64,000 bases of DNA from Acidobacteriota bacterium. GTDB lineage: Bacteria > Acidobacteriota > Vicinamibacteria > Vicinamibacterales > UBA2999. The DNA is taken from contig CAUJDN010000115.1 in NCBI GenBank assembly GCA_963169195.1, positions 33,752-97,751 of the forward strand, read 5' to 3'. Positions 10,708 through 19,051 of the stretch are shown piece after piece. Within the stretch, counting starts at the first letter, position 1, and the number at the start of each line of letters is the position of its first letter. The position numbers and the translations under genes were made by a program. Under the pieces are notes generated by a model. That model was not told the origin of the DNA. It saw only the letters and a program-made list of their open reading frames with translations, and searched no databases.

Positions 10708-11421
10708 TCAGGGACGCGCGCCCCGCCGGCCGCGCAGCCACGCCTGCACGTCCGCGGGCGCGTTCCACATCAGCACGTCGAGGATCGACAGGGACGGCTC
10801 GAAACGGTAGCCCGCGCAGTCGTAGCGGAAGTCGACCGGCTCCTGGATGGTCAGCCGGACACCGCCGGACGCGAACTTCTCCGGCGCGTACAGGTGCCGG
10901 CCGCCCGGCGGGTTCAGGCACTCCTCCAGGCCGAGGGCCTCGGCGACGCGGAGGCTCCAGTCGCCCGGCGCCTCGATCGGCTTCAACGCGAGGCCCATCT
11001 CCGACAGCAGCCGCCCCTCGAAGCGGATGCCGAGCCGCTCGCACACGCCGGCGAGGCAGCGGACGTTCAGGCGGAGCAGCGACGGCTCGTCCGGCTGCAG
11101 ACACTCGTGCACGAGCGACAGCACGTCGTCGAAGTGCGGGGCGCGACGCCGATAGTGCTGGAGCTGTCCCTCGATGCGCGTGGCCCAGGCCGGGCCCCTG
11201 GCGATCTCGATGTCGCGAATGGGAGTGTCGAGGGCGTGCCGGGCCACCGGCACCGTGAGGTACTGCCACCCCTCTGTGGGATGCAGGATACGATTGCGAT
11301 TCACCCACCCGCGCGAGATGTACTGCGCGGTGTCGAAGACGACCCAGACGTCGGCGCGGTGAATGAGATCGAAGTAGCCCAGGTACGGGAAGAAGTAGGG
11401 CTGCATCAGGCCGAGCACCAT
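10708..11421 (-). CDS. WbqC-like family protein
   Basis: A 237-residue protein of the WbqC-like family, recognised by its start MVLGLMQPYFFPYLGYFDLI, the VVFDTAQYISRGWVNRNRI segment and WxxLTVPV-like strand. Family members are encoded in O-antigen and other glycan clusters and are thought to attach amino-acid-like groups to amino sugars, though few have been studied biochemically. The gene begins an operon with a DegT aminotransferase, which would supply the amino-sugar substrate. ATG 11421 is the only good start. Confidence 0.85.
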   Translation of the reverse strand: MVLGLMQPYFFPYLGYFDLIHRADVWVVFDTAQYISRGWVNRNRILHPTEGWQYLTVPVARHALDTPIRDIEIARGPAWATRIEGQLQHYRRRAPHFDDVLSLVHECLQPDEPSLLRLNVRCLAGVCERLGIRFEGRLLSEMGLALKPIEAPGDWSLRVAEALGLEECLNPPGGRHLYAPEKFASGGVRLTIQEPVDFRYDCAGYRFEPSLSILDVLMWNAPADVQAWLRGRRGARP

Positions 11422-11570
11422 GAGCTCAGCCCGCGTCGCGCGACGCCCAGGGGCCCGCGGTGGCCAGCCGGTCGCGGCGAGTCATCCACTCGACCGTAGC
11501 ACGCACGCGCGAGACAATCAAACCGCTCGCATGACGCGATACGCGGTCTTGACCGGTGTCATATCGCGCG

Positions 11571-11576
11571 TAAGAT
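11571..11576 (+). promoter_or_regulatory. Putative -10 box at leaderless spacing
   Basis: TAAGAT ends 6 nt before the ATG at 11583, so transcription would begin at or beside the A of the start codon. No ribosome binding site is possible in that space. Confidence 0.45.
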
Positions 11577-11582
11577 GGCGCG

Positions 11583-12842
11583 ATGCGCATCCCCCTCGTG
11601 TCCACACGGCCTCTTGTCACCACGGTCCTCGCGGTGGGCGTCTCGCTCGGCCTGGCCGCCGGTGGCCTCGAGGCCCAGGGCCCGGCCCCGGCCTCGGGCA
11701 TCCCGCGCGACTTCTGGATCTACGCCTGGCGCGCCCCGAAGATTGACGGCACGGAGGCCCGCCTGAAGGCCATGGCCGACGCGGGCTTCACCGTCGTCGA
11801 CGCCACCGCCGACGAGTTGGCGTCCGTCGCCCGCCACGGGCTGAAGGCGATGATCAAGACGACCGATCCCGCCACGGCCGCCCGGCTTGCCACGAACACC
11901 ACCGTCTGGGGCTATCACCTCGGCGACGAGCCCTTCCCCGAGGCCGTCTTTCCGGGCATCGGCCAGCGGTTCCGCGCCTTCGAGCAGGCCGCGCCCCGGC
12001 AGGTACCCTTCGTCAACATGCTCTCGACGACGGGCGAGTTCCTCCGGGCCTACATGGCCGACGCGCGCCCTCCCCTTCTCAGCTTCGACTACTACCAATG
12101 GTGGTGGGGCAGCGATCGCTACTTCGAGAAGCTCGAGCAGTTCCGCGACGCCGCCGTGCGCGCGGGCGTGCCGCTGGCCGCCTGCTTCGAGGTGTCGGCC
12201 AACCCCGGCGTCGAGTGGGGCGATCGGACACGGCTCGCCGACAACGATCGCCGCCTGCGGCACAGCGTCTACACGTCGCTCGCCTACGGCGTGACCGGCA
12301 TCGAGTGGTTCCATGGGGACGAGGTGTTCGCCCCCGGTGCCGGCGCGCTCACGCCTGCGGGCCGGGACGTGGCGGCCATCAACAGGGAGATCGCTCCCCT
12401 GGGCCGGGCGCTGGCCGGCCTCTCGTCCATCGACGTCTTCCACACCGCGCCGCTCCCCGCCGGGGCGCGAAGCTTCCCGAAGGAGCACTGGGTCCAGGTC
12501 ATCGGCGAGGAGGGGCGCGCCGGCGCCGTCCTCGGGACGTTCCGCGATGGCGAGGGGCGCGACTACGCGATGGTGGTCAACCGCGACTACCGCGACGCAC
12601 AGACGGTGGTTGTCAAGCTGCAGTCGAAGTGGCTGGGCATCGCGCCGTGGTACACGCCGAAGCAGTACAAGTACGCGGTGGACCGGTTCGACCGCTCGAC
12701 GGGCCAGTGGACGACGGTGGCGAGCTCCTCGTCGGTCGGCTTCTCGTACGTGCTGCCGCCGGCCGAGGGCGAGCTGTTCCGCATCACGACGACGGTGACG
12801 CAGGACGGCAAGGCCGATGGCTGGCCGGCGCCGCCACGCTAG
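11583..12842 (+). CDS. Exported TIM-barrel-like protein of unknown specificity
   Basis: A 419-residue protein with a Sec signal peptide (about residues 1-32, cleavage near LEAQG). The mature N-terminal two thirds read like a (beta/alpha)8 barrel: WIYAWRAPKIDG, WGYHLGDEPF, SFDYYQWWWG and VTGIEWFHGDE strands carry conserved acidic residues at strand ends, as in glycoside hydrolases. The last third (about 310-419) is a beta-rich accessory domain. D and E residues in HLGDEPF and WFHGDE are plausible catalytic residues, but I cannot assign a GH family. It is probably periplasmic or extracellular and acts on carbohydrate. It has its own leaderless-type promoter and converges with the nap genes across an 8-bp repeat array. 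Confidence 0.7.
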   Translation: MRIPLVSTRPLVTTVLAVGVSLGLAAGGLEAQGPAPASGIPRDFWIYAWRAPKIDGTEARLKAMADAGFTVVDATADELASVARHGLKAMIKTTDPATAARLATNTTVWGYHLGDEPFPEAVFPGIGQRFRAFEQAAPRQVPFVNMLSTTGEFLRAYMADARPPLLSFDYYQWWWGSDRYFEKLEQFRDAAVRAGVPLAACFEVSANPGVEWGDRTRLADNDRRLRHSVYTSLAYGVTGIEWFHGDEVFAPGAGALTPAGRDVAAINREIAPLGRALAGLSSIDVFHTAPLPAGARSFPKEHWVQVIGEEGRAGAVLGTFRDGEGRDYAMVVNRDYRDAQTVVVKLQSKWLGIAPWYTPKQYKYAVDRFDRSTGQWTTVASSSSVGFSYVLPPAEGELFRITTTVTQDGKADGWPAPPR

Positions 12843-12880
12843 CGGAAAGAAACCACGAGGGCGGGACGACCACGAACCCC

Positions 12881-12936
12881 AGAACCTCAGAACCCCAGAA
12901 CCTCAGAACCCCAGAACCCCAGAACCTCAGAACCCC
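12881..12936. repeat. 8-bp tandem repeat array between convergent genes
   Basis: Seven full head-to-tail copies of AGAACCTC or AGAACCCC (preceded by one degenerate CGAACCCC), followed by AGTTCCGG. The array separates the exported barrel protein gene from the NapB-like gene and contains the latter's TGA stop. The unit is clearly related to the AAGACCTC/AAGACCCC octamers inside the kinase genes further along; copy 7 in K5 is identical to AGAACCTC. Confidence 0.9.
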
Positions 12937-13475
12937 AGTTCCGGCACATGGCACTGCCGGCAGCGGATGCGCTCCGGGTGCGTCGTGCGGATCTCGGCGC
13001 GGGCGGCAGGGCCCGAGTGGCAGGCGAGGCAGTTCTCGCGAAGCTGGAGCGTGTGGGGAATCGTGGGTGGAGCGCCCGGCGTGGCGCGCGAGCCCTTCCA
13101 CGGCCCCTGCGGGAGGCCCGTGAAGCGCGAGGCCACGAACAGCGCGCGCGTCTCGGTGGGCACGTGGCACTGGCGGCAGCGCTGCATCGTGCCCGTCGCC
13201 GCAACGGCGCCGTGAGGCGAGGCCGGCGCCACGCCCACGCCGGCGATTGCCGCGCCGTCGTCGTCGTGGCAGGTGACGCACGAGCCGATGGAGCCGTCGT
13301 GCGGAATGGGCGGCGGCGCGCCGTCGTAGGCGCGCGTGGTCGCCCGCTCCCCCGTCGAGCGCGCGATGGCGGCAGGCTCGTGGTCGCCGCACGCAACCGA
13401 CAAGAGCAGCACAACCGTCACAGAGACGACCCGGGAAAAGCGACCACGAAGGCACTTCGTGGTTTCCCGTGGCAC
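12927..13475 (-). CDS. Duplicated NapB-like tetrahaem c-type cytochrome (lipoprotein)
   Basis: A 182-residue exported cytochrome with four CXXCH haem sites at residues 66-70, 100-104, 149-153 and 172-176. Each half reads PPxIPH ... CxxCH ... CRQCHVP, the pattern of a single dihaem NapB (electron donor to periplasmic nitrate reductase), so this looks like two NapB-type units in tandem. The N-terminus has a hydrophobic stretch ending LLLSVACG, a plausible lipobox with C29. The start is taken as GTG 13475, overlapping the napA stop by one base. A perfect 9-bp inverted repeat sits in codons 5-11. The stop lies inside the octamer repeat array. Confidence 0.75.
   Translation of the reverse strand: MPRETTKCLRGRFSRVVSVTVVLLLSVACGDHEPAAIARSTGERATTRAYDGAPPPIPHDGSIGSCVTCHDDDGAAIAGVGVAPASPHGAVAATGTMQRCRQCHVPTETRALFVASRFTGLPQGPWKGSRATPGAPPTIPHTLQLRENCLACHSGPAARAEIRTTHPERIRCRQCHVPELGF
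13443..13463. promoter_or_regulatory. Inverted repeat at the napB-like start
   Basis: ACCACGAAG (13443-13451) and CTTCGTGGT (13455-13463) form a perfect 9-bp stem with a 3-nt loop just inside the 5' end of the tetrahaem cytochrome gene and 12 nt after the napA stop. Such a hairpin could slow ribosomes or protect mRNA, or be a genomic REP-like element; its role is unknown. Confidence 0.6.
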
Positions 13476-15835
13476 TACACCCGCTCCAGGCGCACGGCGC
13501 ACTTCTTGTAGTCGGGCTGCTTGCTGATGTTGTCCATCGCGTCCAGCGTCACCAGGTTGATGATGGCCGACTCGTCGAAGAAGGGGACGAACACCATCCC
13601 GCGCGGCGGACGGCCGCGGCCGTCGATCTCCACGGTGAGCTCGAGGCTGCCGCGGCGGCTCACGACCTTCACGCGGTCGCCCTTCCTGATGCCGAGCGCG
13701 TCGGCATCGGCGCGGTTGACTTCCACATAGGCGGCCGGGACGGCCTGGTGAAGTTGCCTGATGCGGCGCGTCATCGAGCCGGTGTGCCAGTGCTCCAGCA
13801 CGCGGCCCGTAGTCAGCCAGAGCGGATACTCCGCGTCCGGGGACTCGGCCGCCGGGTGGTACGGCCGCAGCCAGAACGCCGCCTTCTCGCCGTAGTCCTT
13901 CGCCTTGTAGAAGTGCGCGCCCGACGCCTTCTTCACGTACGGGTCGGAGCCCGCGGTGTAGCGGTACGGCGTCTCCTTGCCGTTGACGACCGGCCAGAGC
14001 ATGCCGCGCGTCTGCTTCAGCTGCGCGTAGGCCGCGAGGTCCTTGCCGTGGCCGAGGCCGAACGCGCGGTATTCCTCGAACATCGGCTCGTGCCAGTTGT
14101 CGTCGGGCCAGGGAAACAGGTGGCCCATGCCCATGCGCCTGGCCACCTGCATGACGGCCCAGGCGTCCTCGCGCGCCTCGCCCGGAGGATCGACCATCTT
14201 GTTCCACTGCTGCGTCCGCCGCTCGGTGTTGCCGAAGACCCCCTCGCGCTCCACCCACGCCGCCGCCGGGAGGATTAGATCCGCGATGGCGGTGGTCGGT
14301 GTCGGGTAGATGTCGCTGACGACGATGAAGCGGCCGTCATCGGGCGTGCGATCGACGCGCGAGCGGTTCGGCAGGGTGACCCACGGGTTGGTCGTCTGAA
14401 TCCACAGCGTCTTCACGTCACCGCGCGTCAGGGCCCGGAACAGGTCCACCGCGTGATAGCCGGGCGTGGCGGGAATGGTGCCGGCTGGCAGCTTCCAGAT
14501 GCGTTCGGCTTCCGCCCGGTGCTCGGGGTTGGTCACCACCATGTCGGCCGGCAGCCGGTTGTTCGACGTGCCGACTTCGCGGGCCGTGCCACAGGCGCTG
14601 GGCTGTCCCGTCAGGCTCAGGGGGTTGGCCCCCGGCCGGCAGATCTTGCCGGTGATGAGGTGCAGGTCGGTGATGAGGTTGTTCATCCACGTGCCGCGCA
14701 CGTGCTGGTTCACGCCCATGCACCAGAGGCTCACCGTGCCGCGCGCCTGGTTGCCGTACAAGTCGGCGAGCGCGCGAATCTGCTGCACGGGCACGCCGGT
14801 GACGTCGCTCACGTGGTCCGGCGTGTAGGGCGCGAGGAACGTGCGGAGCTCGTCGAGCGAGCTGGGCCGCCCCTGGTCCTCGAAGGTGTAGCGGTCGGCC
14901 TGATCCCCGTAGCAGCCGTAGCCAATCCGCTCGACGTCTTCGATGCCCCGGCGGAAGACGACGTTCTCGTCGATGAACGGCCGGTGGATGCGCCCCGCGG
15001 CCACCAGCAGGTGGAGGATGCCGTTGGCCAGCGCCAGGTCGGTGTTCGGCTTGAACAGGACGTGCAGGTCGGCGTAGTCCGTGGTCGGCGTGCGCCGGGT
15101 GGCGATGTCCACGATGCGCGTGCCCGGCTTCGCGCGGCGCGTCTCGAGGATGCGGCTGAAGAGGACCGGGTGCATCTCCGCCATGTTGTTGCCCCAGAGG
15201 ACGAAGTCGTCGCCGACGTCCAGGTCCTGGTAGCAGCCCATCGGCTCGTCGCTCTGGAACTGCGTGAGGAACCCGGAGACGGCGCTCGCCATGCAGAGGC
15301 GCGCATTCGGCTCGATGTTGTTGCTCCGGAGGCCGCCCTTCACCCACTTGAGCGCCGCGTAGCCGTCGAACACGGTCCACTGCCCCGACCCGTACATCCC
15401 CACGGCGCCGGGCCCGTGCCGGTCCAGCGTCTCCGTGAAGCGCGCGGCGACGAGATCCAGCGCCTCGTCCCACGAGATGCGCGAGAACGATCCGTCGGCG
15501 TTCCGCTTCTGCGGGTACAGCAGCCGGTCCTCGCCGTAGAGCAGGCCCGGCAGGTGGTAGCCCTTCACGCAGAGCAGGCCCTTGTTGACGGGACTGGCCT
15601 CGTCGCCGCGCACGGCCACGACGCGCCCCTGCTCCACGCCCACCATCACGCCGCAGCCCGTGCCGCAGAAGCGGCAGGGCGCCTTGTCCCACTTCACCGA
15701 CGCACGGTCCACGGGCAAGCCGTTCGACGCCAGGCGCGCGGCCTCGTCCTGGTCCGCACACGAAAACGCCGCCACGGCCGGCGCGGCCGCCGCGGCCATC
15801 TTCAGAAACGTGCGCCGTTCGAACGTCCCGCTCAT
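13475..15835 (-). CDS. napA: Periplasmic nitrate reductase catalytic subunit
   Basis: A 786-residue Tat-exported molybdopterin oxidoreductase. Residues 1-30 are a twin-arginine signal (ERRTFLKMAAAAAP). The [4Fe-4S] ligands follow as CRFCGTGCGV ... GLLCVKGY, the exact NapA spacing. IEPNARLCMASAVSGF carries the Mo-ligating cysteine, and SLTGQPSACGTAREVG and RLPADMVVTNPEHR are NapA-diagnostic. It reduces nitrate to nitrite in the periplasm. ATG 15835 is chosen because GAGGA lies about 9 nt upstream and the Tat signal begins there. No napD chaperone or napC/napGH quinol-oxidising genes are present; the nearby cytochrome b/Rieske and octahaem proteins could take that role. Confidence 0.92.
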   Translation of the reverse strand: MSGTFERRTFLKMAAAAAPAVAAFSCADQDEAARLASNGLPVDRASVKWDKAPCRFCGTGCGVMVGVEQGRVVAVRGDEASPVNKGLLCVKGYHLPGLLYGEDRLLYPQKRNADGSFSRISWDEALDLVAARFTETLDRHGPGAVGMYGSGQWTVFDGYAALKWVKGGLRSNNIEPNARLCMASAVSGFLTQFQSDEPMGCYQDLDVGDDFVLWGNNMAEMHPVLFSRILETRRAKPGTRIVDIATRRTPTTDYADLHVLFKPNTDLALANGILHLLVAAGRIHRPFIDENVVFRRGIEDVERIGYGCYGDQADRYTFEDQGRPSSLDELRTFLAPYTPDHVSDVTGVPVQQIRALADLYGNQARGTVSLWCMGVNQHVRGTWMNNLITDLHLITGKICRPGANPLSLTGQPSACGTAREVGTSNNRLPADMVVTNPEHRAEAERIWKLPAGTIPATPGYHAVDLFRALTRGDVKTLWIQTTNPWVTLPNRSRVDRTPDDGRFIVVSDIYPTPTTAIADLILPAAAWVEREGVFGNTERRTQQWNKMVDPPGEAREDAWAVMQVARRMGMGHLFPWPDDNWHEPMFEEYRAFGLGHGKDLAAYAQLKQTRGMLWPVVNGKETPYRYTAGSDPYVKKASGAHFYKAKDYGEKAAFWLRPYHPAAESPDAEYPLWLTTGRVLEHWHTGSMTRRIRQLHQAVPAAYVEVNRADADALGIRKGDRVKVVSRRGSLELTVEIDGRGRPPRGMVFVPFFDESAIINLVTLDAMDNISKQPDYKKCAVRLERV

Positions 15836-16120
15836 CTGCCCATCCTCGACAGGTTCTTCGCCCTGCCCTGAAGCGCGCCGCGTCCGGCGGCCAAGCCGGT
15901 CGGTCGGCCGGTCACACACGCCTGCGCATCCATCAATCACTTGGGCAACTCGCGCCCACTCCGCCCACGCTCACACAGGCCGAGTGGCGTGCTCCGGCGT
16001 GTTCGTCCGCGGCGTTCGCGGCCGACCTCCAACGGCCTGGCCACCGGACGCGGCGCGCTTCAGGCCCCGATGGCGTTCATCTGCGCCATCTGCGTTCCAT
16101 CTGCGTTCGGCCCATCGGTG
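15836..16120. other. Intergenic region between octahaem cytochrome and napA
   Basis: 285 bp within the minus-strand respiratory cluster. It holds three closely spaced copies of CATCTGCG (starting 16078, 16087 and 16098). A napA promoter is possible here, but no clear box could be identified. No gene is seen. Confidence 0.4.
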
Positions 16121-17773
16121 TCAGCGTCTCGGCGTCCCGTATCGGCGCTGCATCTCCTGGGCGATCGCGTCCGCCTGCTCCTCGGCGCCCTTCGTCAGCC
16201 ACTGGTGCTCGGGGCGCGCCAGGATCTCGTCGATGACCGCGTTCACGCGCCGCGCCGCCTCGCCGCGGCCGCCGCGCGCGGCCTCGGCCGTGATCTCACG
16301 CGCCTGCGGGATGAGCTCCATGTAGAAGCGCTCGGCCACCTCGAACATCCCGTGCCACTGCGTGTAGTCGGGCGCCATCATCGACGCCCCCATGCGCGCG
16401 CGCCGCCCCTCGTGGTGCCAGAGGTAGTACCACGTCCACTCGATGTGATCGTCGTACTGGGTCTTCGAGATGAGGCTGGCGTCGGCCAGGGCCGTCATGA
16501 TGGCCTGCCCGGGCTTGGCGAACTTCTCGTTGTAGTGGATCACCAGGTCGTCGTACTGCCGGTAGAACTGGTTGATGTAGTCGGGGGTGTGGCAGTGCGA
16601 GCACACCTGCTTCATGCGGTTGCGCTTGGCCTCGGCGGTGTCGGCGATGGCGGCACGACGTTTCTCCGGGTCCGCCTCGGTCACGACCGCGTGGTTCGCG
16701 TCGGTGTCCATCACCAGGCTCACCGGCGGGCGGTTGGTCCACGAGATGCGCTCGCCGGGGTCGTGGGTGATCTTCATGCCGTTCCTGGTGTTCGCGCTCA
16801 TGTGGCACGTGGCGCACGTCGGCGCCGCACTGTAGTCGCGTCCCAGCACCCAGTTGGGCTGGGCGTCCAGGTTCATGTCCGCGATCAGGTCCCGGAAGGC
16901 CACGCCGTGCTTCGACTCGTCGTAGATCTCCTTCTGCGGGTGGTCCGGGCCGAGGTGGCACTTGCCGCAGTTCTCGGGCTGGCGCGCGCGGCGCGCGGAG
17001 AAGTCGTGGCGGCTGTGGCAGGCGGCGCACGACCCGAGCGAGCCGTCCAGGTTGATCCGCCCGATGCCCGTGTTCGGCCAGCTCGTGCTCGACAGCAGGG
17101 GCTTGCCGCTCTCGTTCTTGACGATCCGGCCGACCGCGTCCATGTTGGTCGGCTGTCCGTTCTGATCGGGCTTCAGGTCCCGCATCGTCACCAGGCCGCC
17201 GTCGTTGGCCTGGAACGCGACGAGCGACCCGTGGCACTGCTGGCAGCCCGAGTTGGCCGGCGCCATCCCGTTGACGGCCTGCACCGCCCGCCCGGGCGTC
17301 GGCGAGTGCGGATTGAACGCGACGCGCGACCCTTCCACGGTCTCCGCCAGGAAGTTGTCCAGCGACGCGAGGATGTTGCCGGCCTTGGAGTGGTGGCTGG
17401 CCGCGAACTCCGCCGACTCCGCCGGGTGGCACCGCGCGCAGTCGCGCGGGGTGACGATGGTGGCGATCTGGGCGCCGTAGTGCGTGAACACGTCGGCGTC
17501 CTTCGGCTCGGCGGTGTGGCAGTCCACGCACGCCACGCCCTTCTGGGCGTGCGTCGATCCGGCCCAGTGGTCCACGATGCCCCGCGACACCTGGGTATGG
17601 CAGTCCACGCACTGGCGCGACGCGGCCGGCGTGGCCTGCACCGACACCGCCGTGCGCCGGCCCCCGGCTTCGTGGGCCCGCCGCGACACCTCGAGCCACT
17701 GCACCGCCACCAGCGACAGCAGGAACAGCAACCCCAACCCGCCAATGACCCAGCGTTTCTGATCAAGCGTCAT
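16121..17773 (-). CDS. Octahaem c-type cytochrome of the hydroxylamine oxidoreductase family
   Basis: A 550-residue protein with one N-terminal membrane anchor or uncleaved signal (residues 9-26) and exactly eight CXXCH sites (55-59, 82-86, 112-116, 177-181, 249-253, 269-273, 320-324, 391-395). The C-terminal segment WYYLWHHEGRRARMGASMMAPDYTQWHG matches the conserved region of HAO-family octahaem cytochromes. Family members oxidise hydroxylamine or hydrazine, or run in reverse as nitrite reductases. Whether the crosslinking tyrosine of oxidative HAO is present needs an alignment. ATG 17773 is preferred to GTG 17779. It lies between cytochrome b and napA, so an N-oxide respiratory role is likely. 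Confidence 0.85.
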   Translation of the reverse strand: MTLDQKRWVIGGLGLLFLLSLVAVQWLEVSRRAHEAGGRRTAVSVQATPAASRQCVDCHTQVSRGIVDHWAGSTHAQKGVACVDCHTAEPKDADVFTHYGAQIATIVTPRDCARCHPAESAEFAASHHSKAGNILASLDNFLAETVEGSRVAFNPHSPTPGRAVQAVNGMAPANSGCQQCHGSLVAFQANDGGLVTMRDLKPDQNGQPTNMDAVGRIVKNESGKPLLSSTSWPNTGIGRINLDGSLGSCAACHSRHDFSARRARQPENCGKCHLGPDHPQKEIYDESKHGVAFRDLIADMNLDAQPNWVLGRDYSAAPTCATCHMSANTRNGMKITHDPGERISWTNRPPVSLVMDTDANHAVVTEADPEKRRAAIADTAEAKRNRMKQVCSHCHTPDYINQFYRQYDDLVIHYNEKFAKPGQAIMTALADASLISKTQYDDHIEWTWYYLWHHEGRRARMGASMMAPDYTQWHGMFEVAERFYMELIPQAREITAEAARGGRGEAARRVNAVIDEILARPEHQWLTKGAEEQADAIAQEMQRRYGTPRR

Positions 17774-17785
17774 CCACACACCCCG

Positions 17786-17995
17786 TGCTGTGAACCATCG
17801 TGCTTCGAACCGCCGTGCTTCGAACCGCCGTGCTTCGAACCATCGTGCTTCGACCCGCCGTGCTTCGAACCATCGTGCTTCGACCCGCCGTGCTTCGAAC
17901 CGCCGTGCCTCGAACCGCCGTGCTTCGAACCATCGTGCTTCGAACCATCGTGCTTCGAACCATCGTGCTTCGAACCATCGTGCTCCGACCCGCCG
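17786..17995. repeat. 15-bp minisatellite, 14 copies
   Basis: Fourteen uninterrupted units of the type TGCTTCGAACCATCG or TGCTTCGAACCGCCG (single-base variants TGCCTCG, TTCGACCC, TGCTCCG and TGCTGTG) occupy almost the whole space between the cytochrome b stop and the octahaem cytochrome start. Because 15 is divisible by 3, all frames stay open on both strands as pentapeptide repeats, but none has a credible start or neighbour, so I treat the array as non-coding. Confidence 0.92.
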
Positions 17996-18001
17996 TGCGC
18001 A

Positions 18002-19051
18002 CTAATGTGCGACGAGCGCTTCCCACATCGTGAACCCCATGATCAGGAGCGCCCCGACCACGCCGATCCACACGCTGATGTCCGCGTACTTGAAGCGGCG
18101 CACCAGCCACGCGTCGATGAAGGGCCAGAAGAACATCACGAAGACGATGAAGCCCTGCGTCAGCATCGCCGTCGTGCCGGAGAAGAGCTTCAGCCACCGG
18201 AAGGCGGTGTAGAAGAACCATTCCGGCTTGATGACCTCGGGCGTCACCAGCGGATCCGCCGGCGGCCCCATGTGCACCGGCAGGAGCGTGGCGAGCGCGC
18301 TCAGCAGGATCATGAGCGTGAGGCCGATGATGAGCTCGGTGTAGAAGTGCTCCGGGAAGAAGTTGAAGTACTGCGCCGGCTTCTTCGCCTCGCCCTCGAA
18401 GGTGAGCTCCGTCACGCCGTGCAGGCGGACCAGCCCGATGTGCATCATCAGCACGAGAATCAGCACCACCGGCAGCACGGCGCCGTGCAGGATGAAGAAG
18501 CGCGACAACGTCCGATCGTTGTAGACGTCGCCAGCCAGCAGCGCCTGCTTCATGAGGGGGCCGACCACCGGCACGGTGTCGCTGATGTTGGCGCCGACGG
18601 TGGCTCCCCAGTAGCTCAGCTGCTCGAACACCAGGCTGTAGCCCGTGAACCCGAGCAGCAGCGTGCACACCAGGATGGTCATCCCGATCATCCAGTTCAG
18701 CTCGCGCGGACGCCGGTACGCGCCGGTGAAGTACACGCGCATCTGGTGCAGCACGACGGCCGCAATCATGAGCGTGGCGCCCCACTTGTGCAGGCCGCGC
18801 AGGTACCACCCGTACGAGGCGTCCTCGGTGATGTAGCGGACCGACTCGTAGGCCGTGGCCGGCGAGGGCTGGTAGTAGAACGCCAGCAGCACGCCCGTGA
18901 CGATCTGCACGACGAAGAGGTAGGCCGGCGTGCCCCCGAGCGCGAACCACCAGCGCTTCAGGTGGTAGGGCACCGGCTCGTTGGACATCGCCGCGACGCC
19001 TTCGAGCGAGACCGGCACCCGCTCGGCCATCCAGTCCGCGCCGCGGCTCAT
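18002..19051 (-). CDS. petB: Cytochrome b of a Rieske/cytochrome b (bc1/b6f-type) complex
   Basis: A 349-residue membrane protein with about eight transmembrane helices. It has the two paired histidines of the b-haems (GLHKWGATLMIAAVVLHQMRVYFTG and FFILHGAVLPVVLILVLMMHIGLVRLHG) and the PEW motif of the Qo site (KPEWFFYTAFRWLK). It oxidises quinol in the inner membrane and passes electrons to the Rieske protein. ATG 19051 overlaps the Rieske stop by 4 nt (ATGA at 19048). A separate cytochrome c1 or subunit IV gene is absent; the helices normally split into subunit IV appear fused here. The octahaem cytochrome downstream is a candidate electron acceptor. Confidence 0.9.
   Translation of the reverse strand: MSRGADWMAERVPVSLEGVAAMSNEPVPYHLKRWWFALGGTPAYLFVVQIVTGVLLAFYYQPSPATAYESVRYITEDASYGWYLRGLHKWGATLMIAAVVLHQMRVYFTGAYRRPRELNWMIGMTILVCTLLLGFTGYSLVFEQLSYWGATVGANISDTVPVVGPLMKQALLAGDVYNDRTLSRFFILHGAVLPVVLILVLMMHIGLVRLHGVTELTFEGEAKKPAQYFNFFPEHFYTELIIGLTLMILLSALATLLPVHMGPPADPLVTPEVIKPEWFFYTAFRWLKLFSGTTAMLTQGFIVFVMFFWPFIDAWLVRRFKYADISVWIGVVGALLIMGFTMWEALVAH

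Noticed and set aside
17786..17995. CRISPR array or a repeat protein
   Set aside because: Units are contiguous 15-mers without spacers, so it is not CRISPR. Open pentapeptide frames exist on both strands but none has a start, and cytochrome b ends before it.
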